Part shown: piece by piece, positions 42,035 to 52,495 of the stretch | How the letters are laid out: each line of letters starts with the position of its first letter | How positions within the stretch are numbered: the first letter of the stretch is position 1 | From: Ephemerocybe angulata | Taxonomy: Eukaryota > Basidiomycota > Agaricomycetes > Agaricales > Psathyrellaceae | Reading direction: 5' to 3' | NCBI GenBank assembly: GCA_013368325.1 | Contig: JAACJK010000115.1 | Location: forward strand, 496,001 to 560,000 | DNA length: 64,000 bases | Notes under the pieces: model-generated | Told to the model about the DNA's origin: nothing | Seen by the model: only the letters and a program-made list of their open reading frames with translations | Databases searched by the model: none | Translations under genes and position numbers: made by a program

Positions 42035-43960
42035 GTGAATGGAAACCGACGGCGCCCCACTTCGATTAGCTTTGTGGAAGTGCGGGTGCTCACTGAGGAT
42101 CTCGTTTTGAGGCGAGAGGGAGAGGCTATGGTAGGAGAGCCGAAACAGGTAAGTATTCAATCCAAATGAAGTCAGAATCTTGCTTACCATTTATCAGGCG
42201 ACGAGCCCGACGTTGGTTGTGGCCACGATGGGCTGTGGGCTGTGGGCTGCGGGCAGGGCGAAATGCAGCGCTGAGGGGGTAGAGAAACGGCTCAATGGTG
42301 AGAGAGCCCGTGTGGAGTCGTTGTCGAGGATGCGCGCCAAAGACCGCGAATGTGCCTCAGAGCTTTGGCGCGTTGGCGGGTGGAATTGGTGAATGCCTTG
42401 GTTGCGCCGCTGGGCTCGTTGCTGTGAAAGAGGTGATGATTGGTGAGCCTTGCACGCATTCTGAGGCTCAGTGAAGCTCACCGAATCTCATTTCTAGCTT
42501 TTGCCTACACTCCACGCCGTGCACCCATCGCACAGTTCCAGCCGCTGCTCCTGGCCAAACATCTACACACCAACATCGTCGGTCTCATCGTCTTGATATT
42601 CCGGCTGGCCGTGGTGAGTCTGCTTTCGACTCTGTACCGGGTGCCGATGATGTTGGCGGCCAGCGTCGTGGAGACGAAGCGACGGGGATGTTCGGAAGGT
42701 GAGTATTGAGTTCGCTTCATGATTTCGTTGTGCTGCGCCAAGCCACCCACAGCCGCCGCGTGTACGTCGCTGGCGCCCCTCAAACACCAGCGTATTTTCG
42801 GACTCGGTTTGTCGATGTGGAGTTGTGCGACGGGTGCTGGTGCTGCGTTCTTGAGCTCACCTTGCGCTAGCAGAGACGGTATGTTCTTGCGATGATCCCA
42901 TGGCTGCTCCGTGTGCAGTCTTGTATGCTGTTGTGTGATCTAGGATTATGCTTGTCACTGCTTGAGGGCTGGCTGTCCTGCGGGGGATGACCATTGTGAT
43001 AGTGATGGGTCAGAGAAAAAACAAATATGTTCGGGTTGCGCATAATATACAGGGTAGAGAACGGGAAAGAGGTGAGCACTGTTGGGAGGCAGCAGCAATG
43101 AGGAGGTGCAGTGCGGATTGTTCAAGTTCATCCGGTCAGCGCACGCCGCGCACAACTGCAAAACGACACACTCACCAGCCCACTGAATCCTCCCATCTCC
43201 AGCATCGAGCTCAACAACAAGCTCATCCAAGCCCAACTACGACCACAGCATACTTATCGACAACGAAGACTCGACAGCTTTCCCTCCCGGTGATGGCACA
43301 TTGGCCTCTTTCGGGCACTTGCCCACTCTGCGACGGCATGGGCAGCGACTTGATGGCCTGCCGTGGACGGCGAGTGTCCAGTGGGCTTAGAGAGGGAGAG
43401 ACGACTCGCTCTGGGCCTAGTCGATTGACGATGAGTGCGTCTGGTGGTACGGCGCGTCGACTACAGGTGTACGGTCAGTATTTCATCCTACTATGGTGAC
43501 TACACTTACCCTTTCTCTAGTCATCCCCGCCCTACTGACAATGCACTCGCCCAAGAAATGGCCTGGGAGGAATCCGAGAGGTCAGTCACCGCGCGTCCAC
43601 CGTTGACTATCGCGCCGGCTTACGTCGCTCCCATACCAGCCCAATCGGCCCCACGCGACAACGACGCCATGGGGTAGACACCTGGGTGTTCTACACGGGT
43701 GGTACAGTCACTACAGGGTCAATGCAAGGTCAGTATCGATATCTAGACGCGCTGAGGACCAGCACTGCTCACATCTCGCTGATATGTGCAGGCCCAACTT
43801 ATTAAACTTGCCATCCCGTCGCCATCGAGCACCCTCCACACATCCACGGCTCCCACAGTGTCCTGCGCACCGTCTTCCGTGGACCGTGGACCCGTCATCG
43901 CTCTCGCTGCACGCGATGTCCTGGACGATGGTGAGTACTACAGTCCGTTCTTAATCAAGT
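42035..43960 (+). other. Series of intron-like segments inside copy 1
   Basis: Several plus-strand GT..AG intervals of basidiomycete intron size occur in a row: about 42147-42198, 42442-42497, 42700-42750, 43473-43521 and 43729-43792. Donors are GTAAGT/GTGAGY/GTCAGT and acceptors YAG, several with CTTAC or CTNAC branch sites. No long frame emerges when the intervals between them are joined, so I call it a candidate spliced transcript or captured gene fragments, not a CDS. The same holds for copy 2 (add 15,309). Confidence 0.35.
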
Positions 43961-45930
43961 AGGTGGTTAAACATGAGTACGGCTCTGGTATCGTGATTCA
44001 ACTGAACTCACCTTGTCGCATCCTCGCATAGCGCATCCCCTTCAGCCAAGCGTTGGTTAGGTGCTCCCCGTTTGGCTGAAGGCGTCGTCCAGTCATCGCG
44101 TCGGCTGTTTTGTTGATCCTGCGGCGTGGTGTCGTCCGCGGTGTGAGCTGACTCGGTGTTCTTCCTCCTCTTCGGGTTATCGCCAGGCCGAGGAGGGGCG
44201 CCGTCGCACGCCCATCCAGTGACTCTTTTGAATTGAATTTGCGCCGGGACACTGGGACATCCGGGTGCTGGAAATCGTGCTGTCGGTATCGAACTTGGGG
44301 ATGCGCTGTGCGAGTCGACGGTTCTCGTTTGCAAGGTAGCGATGGTTTCGGAGGTGCCGAAGTTCGCTCGACGTGCACCGACTTTGAGGTGCCGAAGCAG
44401 GTGAGTCCGCCGTCCAGCTGAAGGTACAATGAGCACCAGAGTAACTCACCAATAACTCACCTCCCTTATCGCACCTCCACGAACACCTTTGGCTCCTATC
44501 CCATCCTTACCTACCACATGTCAGCTTTCCGGGCTCGCTGCTTCAACGCTGCTCCAGCATCCCGCTTCCAAAACAACAACTTGAAAGGCACGAAAGCTGC
44601 GGCTACATGAATGTAAGTAGCCGTTCCTTTCGAACTCTGCAACGACGATGACAGATGTCGGCTCACCAATACCCCTAGTCCAACCCTAGTGGACGGCAAC
44701 CGGTCTGTGCGATGGCGGAACGAAAGAGGTGTAGGGTGTGGCATCCGGTGGGGCTTGAGGTATAGGTAGTATCGCGCGCCGCCTTGCGTCTGGGACTGTA
44801 CATACAGGTCAGTACAACGGCGAGGATGATGAGGGAATACGCACGAAAAGCATCAAGCTCTGCGTAAACTGGCTCTGCGTGTGCGTCGCCGTTAGCATCC
44901 GCCCGTCCATATCCCGCTCATCGGCATCCTCCGCATCCAGGAAACTCGTTGTGAGTTGTGACAAGGACACCATAGTCCTTTCATCCACCACCGCCTTCGT
45001 ATCCGCCGTTCGCAGCAACGGTTCGCTTGAAATTCGAGTGCGAATCCGACGTGCTTGTTACCGTGGTTGGGACGGGTGCGGGCGTGGAGGAGACATAGAT
45101 GGGGGAGGGCGCGGGTGCAGGAGAGGGCAGTGATGCGGCGAAGGTGCGCAGCGGCTGAGTTATGGTGGGACAGCGCTGGGCTGGGCCTGAGATGGTGGAC
45201 CCATCGGCGAGGTTGACGTAGTACTATTTGGTCGGAGCGGTTGTGACATTGGAATTCTGATTCCGAGAGCGAGGGTTAGCTCGATGGTGGGAAAAGGGTG
45301 GGTGGTAGTCTTCCGTCCCCGGCGTCGTTGGGCGGGAGAAGAGATGTTGCGTCGGTTGTGGTCGATTTGAGGCCACGGTTTCGACCCTGGCATGTTGGTA
45401 CACAGACGGCCGACGACTCGGCGACGAGCGTGTGGTGCAATCGAAGGGCTTTAAAACGAAGTGTTGGGACAGGGTAGGTATTCGTCGACGGCTCGGTGTC
45501 GACTGGGCTATTCAAGGTGAGTCCACTGCTAGGTGCCGGGAAGGGAATCTGACTCGACCTCTACTTAACTCTATTCGGACGTCGGCTTCCACCGTCCTCC
45601 TCCTGCGTGTTCATCTTTCGCTCGTCGTCCTAGACGGATCTGGTCGTCTTCGCCAACTTGTCGAGACTTGAGCGTTTTGGTGCGGCTGAGTGCGATAAAG
45701 CACGTCGTGCTTGATGTGGGCAACCGATGGCGGTAAACGGGATCAATCATCATAATGGCGAAAGGCAAAGGCCGTGATGACACGCAGCAACACGGAAACA
45801 CAGGAATTTTAATTTTTTGGCTGGCCAAAATTGCTGGGCAAGATAGAATTACTGTATATAATGAAATGATATTGCCTTGCAACCAGATAATGAGACTTCT
45901 GAGTTATTAAGGAAATAAGAATGGCACCGG

Positions 45931-45989
45931 GAGTTGAACCCCTGAACTCTTGGATCTTGGATCTTGGCAACCACGTGCCATCAAAGTCA
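45931..45989 (-). other. tRNA-like sequence near the element's 5' end
   Basis: On the minus strand the 3' part reads GGGGTTCAACTCCCGGTGCCA, ending in 20-odd bases that look like a T-arm and acceptor 3' strand. A 5' GGCAC could pair with GTGCC. The intervening D and anticodon arms are too short and contain a direct repeat of CAAGATC. Not a functional tRNA; possibly a tRNA-derived relic or Pol III promoter remnant. Also at 61240-61298. Confidence 0.3.
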
Positions 45990-46004
45990 CGTTGCTTTAT
46001 TTCC

Positions 46005-46027
46005 GGAAATTGCTTGGCGCAATTTCC
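46005..46027. repeat. Perfect 9-bp hairpin near the 5' terminus
   Basis: GGAAATTGC and GCAATTTCC around a 5-base loop, 38-60 bp from the right end of copy 1; the same at 61314-61336. Confidence 0.85.
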
Positions 46028-46052
46028 GCCGCGGAAAGTACCCGATTCCATA

Positions 46053-46064
46053 AATGGCCTCGGA
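46053..46064. repeat. Terminal inverted repeat, copy 1
   Basis: AATGGCCTCGGA, exactly at the right boundary of the shared sequence. Confidence 0.85.
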
Positions 46065-46065
46065 A

Positions 46066-46976
46066 CAGCTCACACGATAGGGCCTGGGGCCCGTGGTAAC
46101 TAGATAGGTATGCGAGTACTGTGGTCTCATGAAAGCCCAACAATGCGTCTCTTTGCAAATGGGGCTCGGGCCGCCGTTCTCGATATCTCACATGGCTCGT
46201 CGTAGGTTGAATAGTTTACATGGCGGAAAGTAACTAAGGAATGAAAAGAACGAGGCCCACTATATAGAACATCCTGCAAAGCTGATGGAGCGCCCCTGGG
46301 ATACGGATATGTAGGAGCTCTGGGCTCCCACTGGCAACCGAGATGGTGACCTGATCGGCGAATAGACCTATCGCGTTTCAGCGCGTTTAATTTCCCTCCC
46401 CACTACGGACGGATCGATCTCCTTGCTGGTTTTTTCCCCATCCCCTTCCCAGCTCCGGGGGGCGGGGGGTTGGTGGCGGTGTATATAGTCGTGTCGATGG
46501 CCACGCCGTGAGTACAATTCTACCGTTTGCATTAGGCACAACACGGTTAGAATCGATGGTCCCCAACATGTCGAGCTCCTGTTGTTGCCCATTCGCGTCT
46601 GGCGCCGTGAAGTAAACGTGACCCTGGGGTCGCCTGATCCTGTATGGGACCTGATCTGCGAACCACCGGAGGGGTCTGTCGGATGGCACCAAGATGGCAC
46701 TTCCATTTCGGGAAGAACTTCTGTTGCGCTGACTCTAATCCACACCTGACCAATGAGACACGCGCTTCGAGGATGCCATCTTCGTACTCGTAGAGCGAGC
46801 GCTGTGGCAGTGCCTGTGGGCACTCGCCACCTCTCCTCCTCGTACCTGGACAGCCTTAGATTAGATTAGATTAGATGGGATCACTTACCGATGCAGACGA
46901 CGCCAGCGCGCCGAGAATAGGGATTGAGCCTTGCCTTCCCCCTCCACCTGCTCGACGAGATCCCGAGCCTGCTCAC
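46066..46976. other. No confident gene; one candidate minus-strand frame
   Basis: A minus-strand frame of 101 codons (46387-46692) with QVPYRIRRPQGHVYFTAPDA could be an exon, but I cannot connect it to a start. A TTAGA microsatellite is listed separately. Confidence 0.3.
46856..46875 (+). repeat. (TTAGA)n microsatellite
   Basis: About four TTAGA units. Confidence 0.8.
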
Positions 46977-47261
46977 CTAGACACGCGCCTGGAGGTTTGG
47001 ACGACTCCAGCGCTTGTACACATCCACCGCTCCTTCGAGGAATTCGCGCAAGGAGTGCTGGAAGGGCACAGCGAGGCTCTCTCCACGCATGCTCAGGCCG
47101 TCCACTGCAGAGCACGCAATGAACTCGTCGTGATCCTGCGCAGAGTGTTACTACCCATATACCATTATCCACGGAGAACTTACAACGTATCCGTTGGCTA
47201 AGAGGCCAAGGGAAGATATCAGAAGGACGAGTGACAAGACTGGTCCCAAGATGAGCCTCAT
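46977..47261 (-). CDS. Putative small secreted protein
   Basis: Exons 47184-47261 and 46977-47135 join in phase over a 48-nt GTAAGT..GCGCAG intron, giving 78 aa. It starts with a strong signal peptide-like run (MRLILGPVLSLVLLISSLGL, then LANGYV). The mature part has a single Cys and a Phe/Glu-rich segment (SLREFLEGAVDVYKRWSR). Small secreted proteins are common in Agaricomycetes; the role here is unknown. The stop lies in sequence (GTCTAGGTGAGC) that could also be a splice donor, so the real protein may be longer. Confidence 0.4.
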
Positions 47262-47914
47262 TCTGGTTTTGAGCTGATGGTTCGTCGATGGGGTAGATAC
47301 TGGATATGTTTGACTTCTTGTTACAATCTTTCCCCTCTTATATAGAAAGTCGACTAAGTCAGGGCTTCAGGTATCAACGAAAATCTCGCGGATCCAATCG
47401 CGTATTGTGGATGGATGCAGTTACTAAAATGCATGCCCACATGGCGTACCGAGGTGAATAAGACGGCTGCAGTGCTGCCTAGTGCTGCACAGCGGTTTGG
47501 ACTGGTTTGGATGGCACACCAGGAACCACCGATCAAGGCTGAGCTTCCGCTTTATTTCGTTACTATGTATGGCCCGTATGTTTTATTGTTGATCTTTAAT
47601 TTAAATGCGCGACACCAATGTAGAGCTGATATTTTACTGGGGGCGATGCGCACCCATCCACACTGCTTGCTTTGAGCATCGGCAAGCCCACCTCACAACC
47701 ATATTGGTTCTCTGTATCCATGCACTTCCGATTGGCCCCAAGCGAGTCTATGACGTCCTCCTCACGGTGTGCGTCGGGGTAGTGTAACGCCAGTCAGGGA
47801 TGTGCCGTCCTGGCATGTGACGTAGATGCTGATATCGGGCTTGTCGCTGCTTGTCGACTGTGTGCCAGTGGGCGCTTATCGAAATCGACCGCTACTCGCA
47901 TCCATTTGTTTGCC
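47262..47914. other. No supported gene
   Basis: Promoter region of the secreted-type gene on the minus strand (ATATAG near 47340) and otherwise nothing recognised. Confidence 0.35.
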
Positions 47915-48298
47915 ATGGCAGGACCCTTAACGCGACGAGCAGAGTTTACGAGCGATGAGAAGCTCCACATGGCAACATGGCTATTCGCAGGAACAAATAC
48001 CATCGCAGATGAACTGCTCCCTCATCTCCGTATCGAGGGCCATCAATTTTCACCAGAAAGGAGATTCGGCTCGGCGAAAGAGCTGGTCGACCGTCGGACA
48101 TCACGAGAACAGCGTCTGAATTGTCCTCTGAGAGCCGCATTCGAGTATAGCGATAAAAATGAGCGTGTACGGAGTGTATCCACCTTCCATGCCCAAGTTC
48201 TCAATAAGTTCAACAGACGGCTAGCTCACCTTAGGAAAGGCTGGCGAATGTTCTCCCTTCATGAAAACGTTCTAAAAGGTCTTCAGCTACTATACTGA
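47915..48298 (+). CDS. Unrecognised 127-aa open frame
   Basis: ATG 47915 opens a basic, helical-looking frame (FTSDEKLHMATWLFAGTNTI, FNRRLAHLRKGWRMF) to a TGA at 48296-48298. No family is recognised and no homologous copy is seen in the window. It may be noncoding. Confidence 0.3.
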   Translation: MAGPLTRRAEFTSDEKLHMATWLFAGTNTIADELLPHLRIEGHQFSPERRFGSAKELVDRRTSREQRLNCPLRAAFEYSDKNERVRSVSTFHAQVLNKFNRRLAHLRKGWRMFSLHENVLKGLQLLY

Positions 48299-48379
48299 GT
48301 CCTTCAGTCCAATCCTGAACTTTGATTCAACAATGGGGGATTGTGTCCTCAGGTTCAGCCGATGGTGTCTCCCGAATGC

Positions 48380-48616
48380 GTAAGTGCCGGAGTATTCTCA
48401 GCCTATACCAACAGTTCATTTCAAATTGACAAGATAGTATCGAAGGCGGGTAGGTCTCGTCTCGGAAGATTCACTCTGACGCGGGTAATCAGGCTAATGA
48501 CCATTAGTGCCCGGTTTACTCTAGTCCCTATTCTGGCATGCCGCCTCCTCCTTAACATGCGAAATACCGGAAATCCAGGCGTCAGAGCGAATATATCGAT
48601 CCTTTGTAGCTCATGA
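48380..48616 (+). pseudogene. DUF6533 fragment (copy D)
   Basis: Matches the region of copy A around 32540-32710: SKAGRSRLGRFTLTRVIRLM and ISARFTLVPILACRLLLNMR, then a premature stop (SILCSS). The similarity between this block and 63105-63290 continues downstream to about 48870. Relic. Confidence 0.55.
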
Positions 48617-48972
48617 GGTATGCCAATTGTAGAGTCGTGACTCTGGGGTAGCATGGTACTGTACGTAGATATGCAGAGCTGTAAGAAGCAGACACACGTG
48701 CTGTCCCGTTTCTCGACATCACTAGATAGACTCGGAAGTGAAGATGGACAACTAAAGTTCAGCGTACGCAATGTATCAGGACGACCTGACGAATCAGCGA
48801 GCATCTGCGTAATTCATACTCACTGGGCGCTTTCCCTCCTCTATTTCTTCCTCGTTGACCTGACAGATGAAGAGAAATCGCAGAAGAGCAAACAGTCAGC
48901 TCAGAGCTGGGGAGTTGCGCTCCGCGGCGGGCGGCGCGTGGCGCGTCACCGCGGGGGTACTCGTTTTGGTCG

Positions 48973-49556
48973 TTGTTTGGCAGCACCTTCGACGAAGCGC
49001 CCCGCCCCAATCTCAGCCTTCCTCCCTTCCCTCATCCTCTCCCGGCGCAATGGCCCACCCACCCGCCTCCGCCCCCTCCGCCCCCTCCGCCCCCTCCAAG
49101 AAATGCAAATGCACCCCAACAACATCGGCGATCCCCAAGCAGACGACGAAGTCGACCCGCACAGCAGCACCCACCGCCGCCCCCTTCGCGGAAGGTGCAT
49201 CAGTGGTGGTACCGTTGCCGGGCGCGGGCGAAGAAGTTGGGGACTGAGATTCCGGAAGGGAGTTATGAGATAGAGGTGGGGGATGTGGAGGCGGAGGAGG
49301 AGGAGGAGAAGGAGAGGAAGGCGAGGGGGGAGAGGGCTAGGAGGAGGGGGGTACGGGTTAAAAAGGAGGAGCAGGAGGAGGTGGAGATGAGGAAGGGAGA
49401 GGAGGAGGACGAGGGCGAGGAAGCACAAGGTACGTCGCCTATATGCGCGCTTTGATAAGGTCTCATCGATTCTAGACAAGGGCGACACAGCAAATGTCGC
49501 TACGCCTCCTCAGACGTCGCCAGTACCCACGTCGCTGCCCCTTGCGCAGGTAATGA
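48973..49556 (+). CDS. Glu/Lys-rich protein, partial model
   Basis: A frame beginning near 48973 (first codon uncertain) runs through Pro-rich sequence into HQWWYRCRARAKKLGTEIP, EGSYEIEVGDVEAEEEEEK and a long Arg/Lys/Glu-rich segment. It then joins in phase across a GTACGT..TTCTAG intron (about 49430-49476) to DKGDTANVATPPQTSPVPTS. The acidic/basic stretch is probably a coiled coil or charged single helix. The decayed relative at 34.4-35.0 kb keeps the same blocks, which supports this as the coding frame. End not determined; function unknown. Confidence 0.4.
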
Positions 49557-51223
49557 TGGTCTCACTTCTCCTCGCCGTGTCCTGTGTGGTCTAGAGCTCA
49601 AACCCGCGTTACCCTCCGCAAAGAAGGCGATGAAACTGGCCTATCGACCCGCCTGGCGCCAAGACCACCATCATCGCTCCCAAGACAATCAAGCCCCTCG
49701 AAAGCGCCCTCCCTGATGCTCATCGCCTGTATCTTGCTCTCCGCCCGCTCCCCTCTCTCTTCGTCGGACAATCCAAGTCAGCTCCCGCGCTCTAGGCGAC
49801 ATCGACATCGACCTCGACGATCCCATGCCGACGCCGCTGACCTGGAGGACGGAATGTGCGAAGGCATAAGGTTCGAGCACTGTGTCGATAACTCGCTCTC
49901 GGCTGTTCCATAACTCGTCGACGACGCTGGTGCATTTCAGTTTGGCGGTGTGTCTGGATCGGGAGTCTTGGAAACGGGTACTGGTGTTACCGACGCGATG
50001 AGGAGTTCTGATACTGGGACTGGGGTTGCTGCTCGTGTTGCTCTTGCTGCTCTTGCTGCTGCCGCCGACGACCTTGATGGCACTTCGATGAACAGTTCAT
50101 GCGCATACCTAGTGCACTCGTCGACTCTCTGCACATCGACAGGGCGGATCTTGGTGAGACCAGCGGCGAAGAGGGCTTGAACGTCGGATGTTTGCTCGTC
50201 TGTCATCTTTGTCTCCGTCTACAATTTGCTCCCTCTGCAGAACCTCTTCGGCTTCGCTCAGCTGGATTATGTTTCATCCCCATTCGCCTCCTCGGCTATG
50301 GATTACGCTTCGTCCCTGGCTGAACCTTTCTGGGGCTCTCTAGATGAGGTGTATGTTGAATTGTGCTTTGGTGACGACGGAAGGTTGTGCGTGGGGGGCT
50401 TGGGTCCGTATCTGAGGCTGTCAATGTGCGTGTCAGTCAGTCGGCGAGTGGTGTTTTGGTGTTGCTTTGCTTTCGTTCGTTTGTTATGGTGCTCATTATT
50501 TCGTGTTCTCGTGATTTCTGTGGTGGGTTCGTTCGCTGCCATCGTCGTCCGGGACTTTCGTCCTCGGTTTCGGTCTCGCTCTCGTGCTGCAACCCGTTCT
50601 CATGCTACGTTTTGTTTTCGTTCTTCCTTCTCATGCTACGTCTGATCGTCGTGTTCTATGATACCTTTGCTTTTGCTCCCTGTACCCGGACGCTGAGTCT
50701 GTCAATAAACCGGCGCACACGGCCATTTGGCATGCACTCCAGGGATCGGTGTAGCAGTCCCATAACACGAAGGTCCGCGCCAGTGTCGATATTGGAGAGG
50801 ATGACCATTATTGCTGCTTGCATGCTGGTGAGGAAGTTCGCATTCACTCTACGTCTCGCGGAGCGGAACAGCCGAACCTTCTCTGTCGCCCGTCGTGCGT
50901 GCTATTTCTGTGTTTGAAACCTCCCGCCGTGCTATAACATACTACGAATGGTGAAGCTCCAGCAATTAAACCTGTGCGTCTCTTCGACATTGAAGAGACT
51001 CGGTGTGATACGATCCCATTGGTTGCAGGGACAGAACAACCGCTTATATTTTACTTATCTCATCTTCGTGATCGGTGAGAAACGGTGGCTCAGATCCACA
51101 ATTGGGCTTCTGATTTAAGTATATTTTGAGCACTTCGCGTGCGACCTTCAGCCTCATCCTTCATCGACGTGGATATTAGGCGCTGGAATCACCTCAAGTA
51201 CCCCGTTTAAGATGGGATATGGG
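49557..51223. other. No confident gene
   Basis: Many short frames on both strands, none with recognisable domains. The sequence shows patchy similarity to 35.1-37.7 kb without the hAT insertion, so the two are old paralogous segments. Confidence 0.35.
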
Positions 51224-51793
51224 CTACGAAGGCACCCTCATCACATAGAATTCGTATCCAGGGTCCTCGGTCATCCCTGGGGTCGTGTTATCTTTATTGA
51301 TTTCACTTATGGCGAGGGAGCGTGGATTAGACGAGGAGATAAAGCATCTAGAAGATGACATCAGACATCTAGGAAGAGAAAGCGGAACAAGAGTTGAGTT
51401 GGAGTGATCAGCGCTTGATACATTGAAGAAGTCGTGTAATCTATCACCCGCCTTCGACATTATGTCCGTAGGCGCCCATACCATTCTCATGATGACCCTG
51501 GTCGCCCTCACAGATTGCACAGACACGAGAACGGAGCATTGACGGAATGTAAATTCACGGAGGCAAATTAGGGGCTTGTCATTGAAGGAGTAGGTGGAGC
51601 GGTTAAGTAGGCACCACCTTGGCGTTCGTACGTAGCTGCGAGCTCCGCGAGGCGTTCGGGTCCCGAAAGATGTCCAATGATCTTGGCGCAGTATCGGTGG
51701 CAAATAAGTATCAGAAGTGCTTCTCACCGCCCATGCTTCGATGTACTCCACAAACTCTGGTGGCAATGTGTGAGTGGAAGCGTCCCTCCGCAA
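51224..51793 (-). CDS. Unrecognised 189-aa open frame
   Basis: A continuous minus-strand frame with no known domain. The motif VWAPTDIMSKAGDRL in it resembles WAPKDLLAKIGES on the same strand near 52380-52410, hinting that both derive from one duplicated exon. It may include read-through introns. Confidence 0.25.
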   Translation of the reverse strand: MRRDASTHTLPPEFVEYIEAWAVRSTSDTYLPPILRQDHWTSFGTRTPRGARSYVRTPRWCLLNRSTYSFNDKPLICLREFTFRQCSVLVSVQSVRATRVIMRMVWAPTDIMSKAGDRLHDFFNVSSADHSNSTLVPLSLPRCLMSSSRCFISSSNPRSLAISEINKDNTTPGMTEDPGYEFYVMRVPS

Positions 51794-52495
51794 TGGTGAT
51801 TATGTCTGGACGACTCTTCCCCCGGCCATCGACTTCTTCACGATTCTCGCCCAAGCCCATCATGCTGGTCATCATGGAGCAAGTCTCCCCCGCGCCGGGA
51901 GACGTGAACCGCCTCGTCTTGGACTCCAGGAAGCACGCAACACATTTCGCTGGTCTGTTCAGCTTGAGCACGAATCATAGAAGGATGCTCTGTAGTTACG
52001 TGGTTGAGGCCACTGTGTATAGCCCGACAGTGCCAAGGCGTCCTGTGTGGAGCGAGTTCGCTATTGTATTCTCAACCTCTAAATTTCATCGAGCTCGTGA
52101 TGCGCGAGTCTATGTTCAGAGTATTTACTTCTATCGGGCTCGCAGGCCTAATAGTGGGCTTCGAGAATAATGGAGAAGAACAGGGGGTCCTGATTATTTT
52201 AATGCGAAGGCCTGCACCAGAGAGTAAAGTGCCGTGTTTTGAACTGGCTGGGTATGAGGTTCTGAGTCTCGGATGCGAGATGTCAGTCAATAGAAGAGTG
52301 GTAGGTAGGTAGTGCGCATACAGAGTTATCAGGAACCGTGATCCTCCCGCTGTAGTACACGCCGGAACATGGCTCTCGCCGATCTTCGCAAGTAAGTCCT
52401 TTGGCGCCCACAACCTTTATAATAGGACATCGACTTTGAGAATAATTCGACCAACCAATCAACAACCAATCCCAACATTCCCGGCACATACCGTC

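Larger units (their letters stand above)
38429..46064 (-). mobile_element. 7.6-kb Helitron2/Helentron-like element, copy 1
   Basis: 7,636 bp, repeated at 53738-61373 with no net length change. I saw three differences only: 39000 G/C, 39025 G/A and 45095 A/G (second copy 54309, 54334, 60404). Read on the minus strand it starts TCCGAGGCCATT at its very end (46053-46064). The complementary AATGGCCTCGGA lies 36 bp inside the other end (38465-38476), followed by a GC-rich stretch with a small TGCG/CGCA hairpin and a terminal CCCACAAG. The flanking host bases are T and T in both copies and there is no target duplication. These are the asymmetric inverted repeat and T^T insertion described for Helitron2/Helentron elements. 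I see no replicase, helicase or other intact gene, but many GTGAGT donors on both strands. Confidence 0.8.

Noticed and set aside
45931..45989. A functional tRNA gene
   Set aside because: Only the T-arm/acceptor side is convincing; D and anticodon arms are missing or too short.
38429..46064. A Tn-like or hAT-like cut-and-paste origin for the 7.6-kb pair
   Set aside because: There is no target duplication in either copy, and the inverted repeat is terminal at one end only.
38429..46064. A canonical Helitron with 5'-TC / CTRR-3' and A^T target
   Set aside because: The 3' terminus reads CACAAG, not CTRR, and both insertions are T^T rather than A^T; Helitron2/Helentron features fit better.
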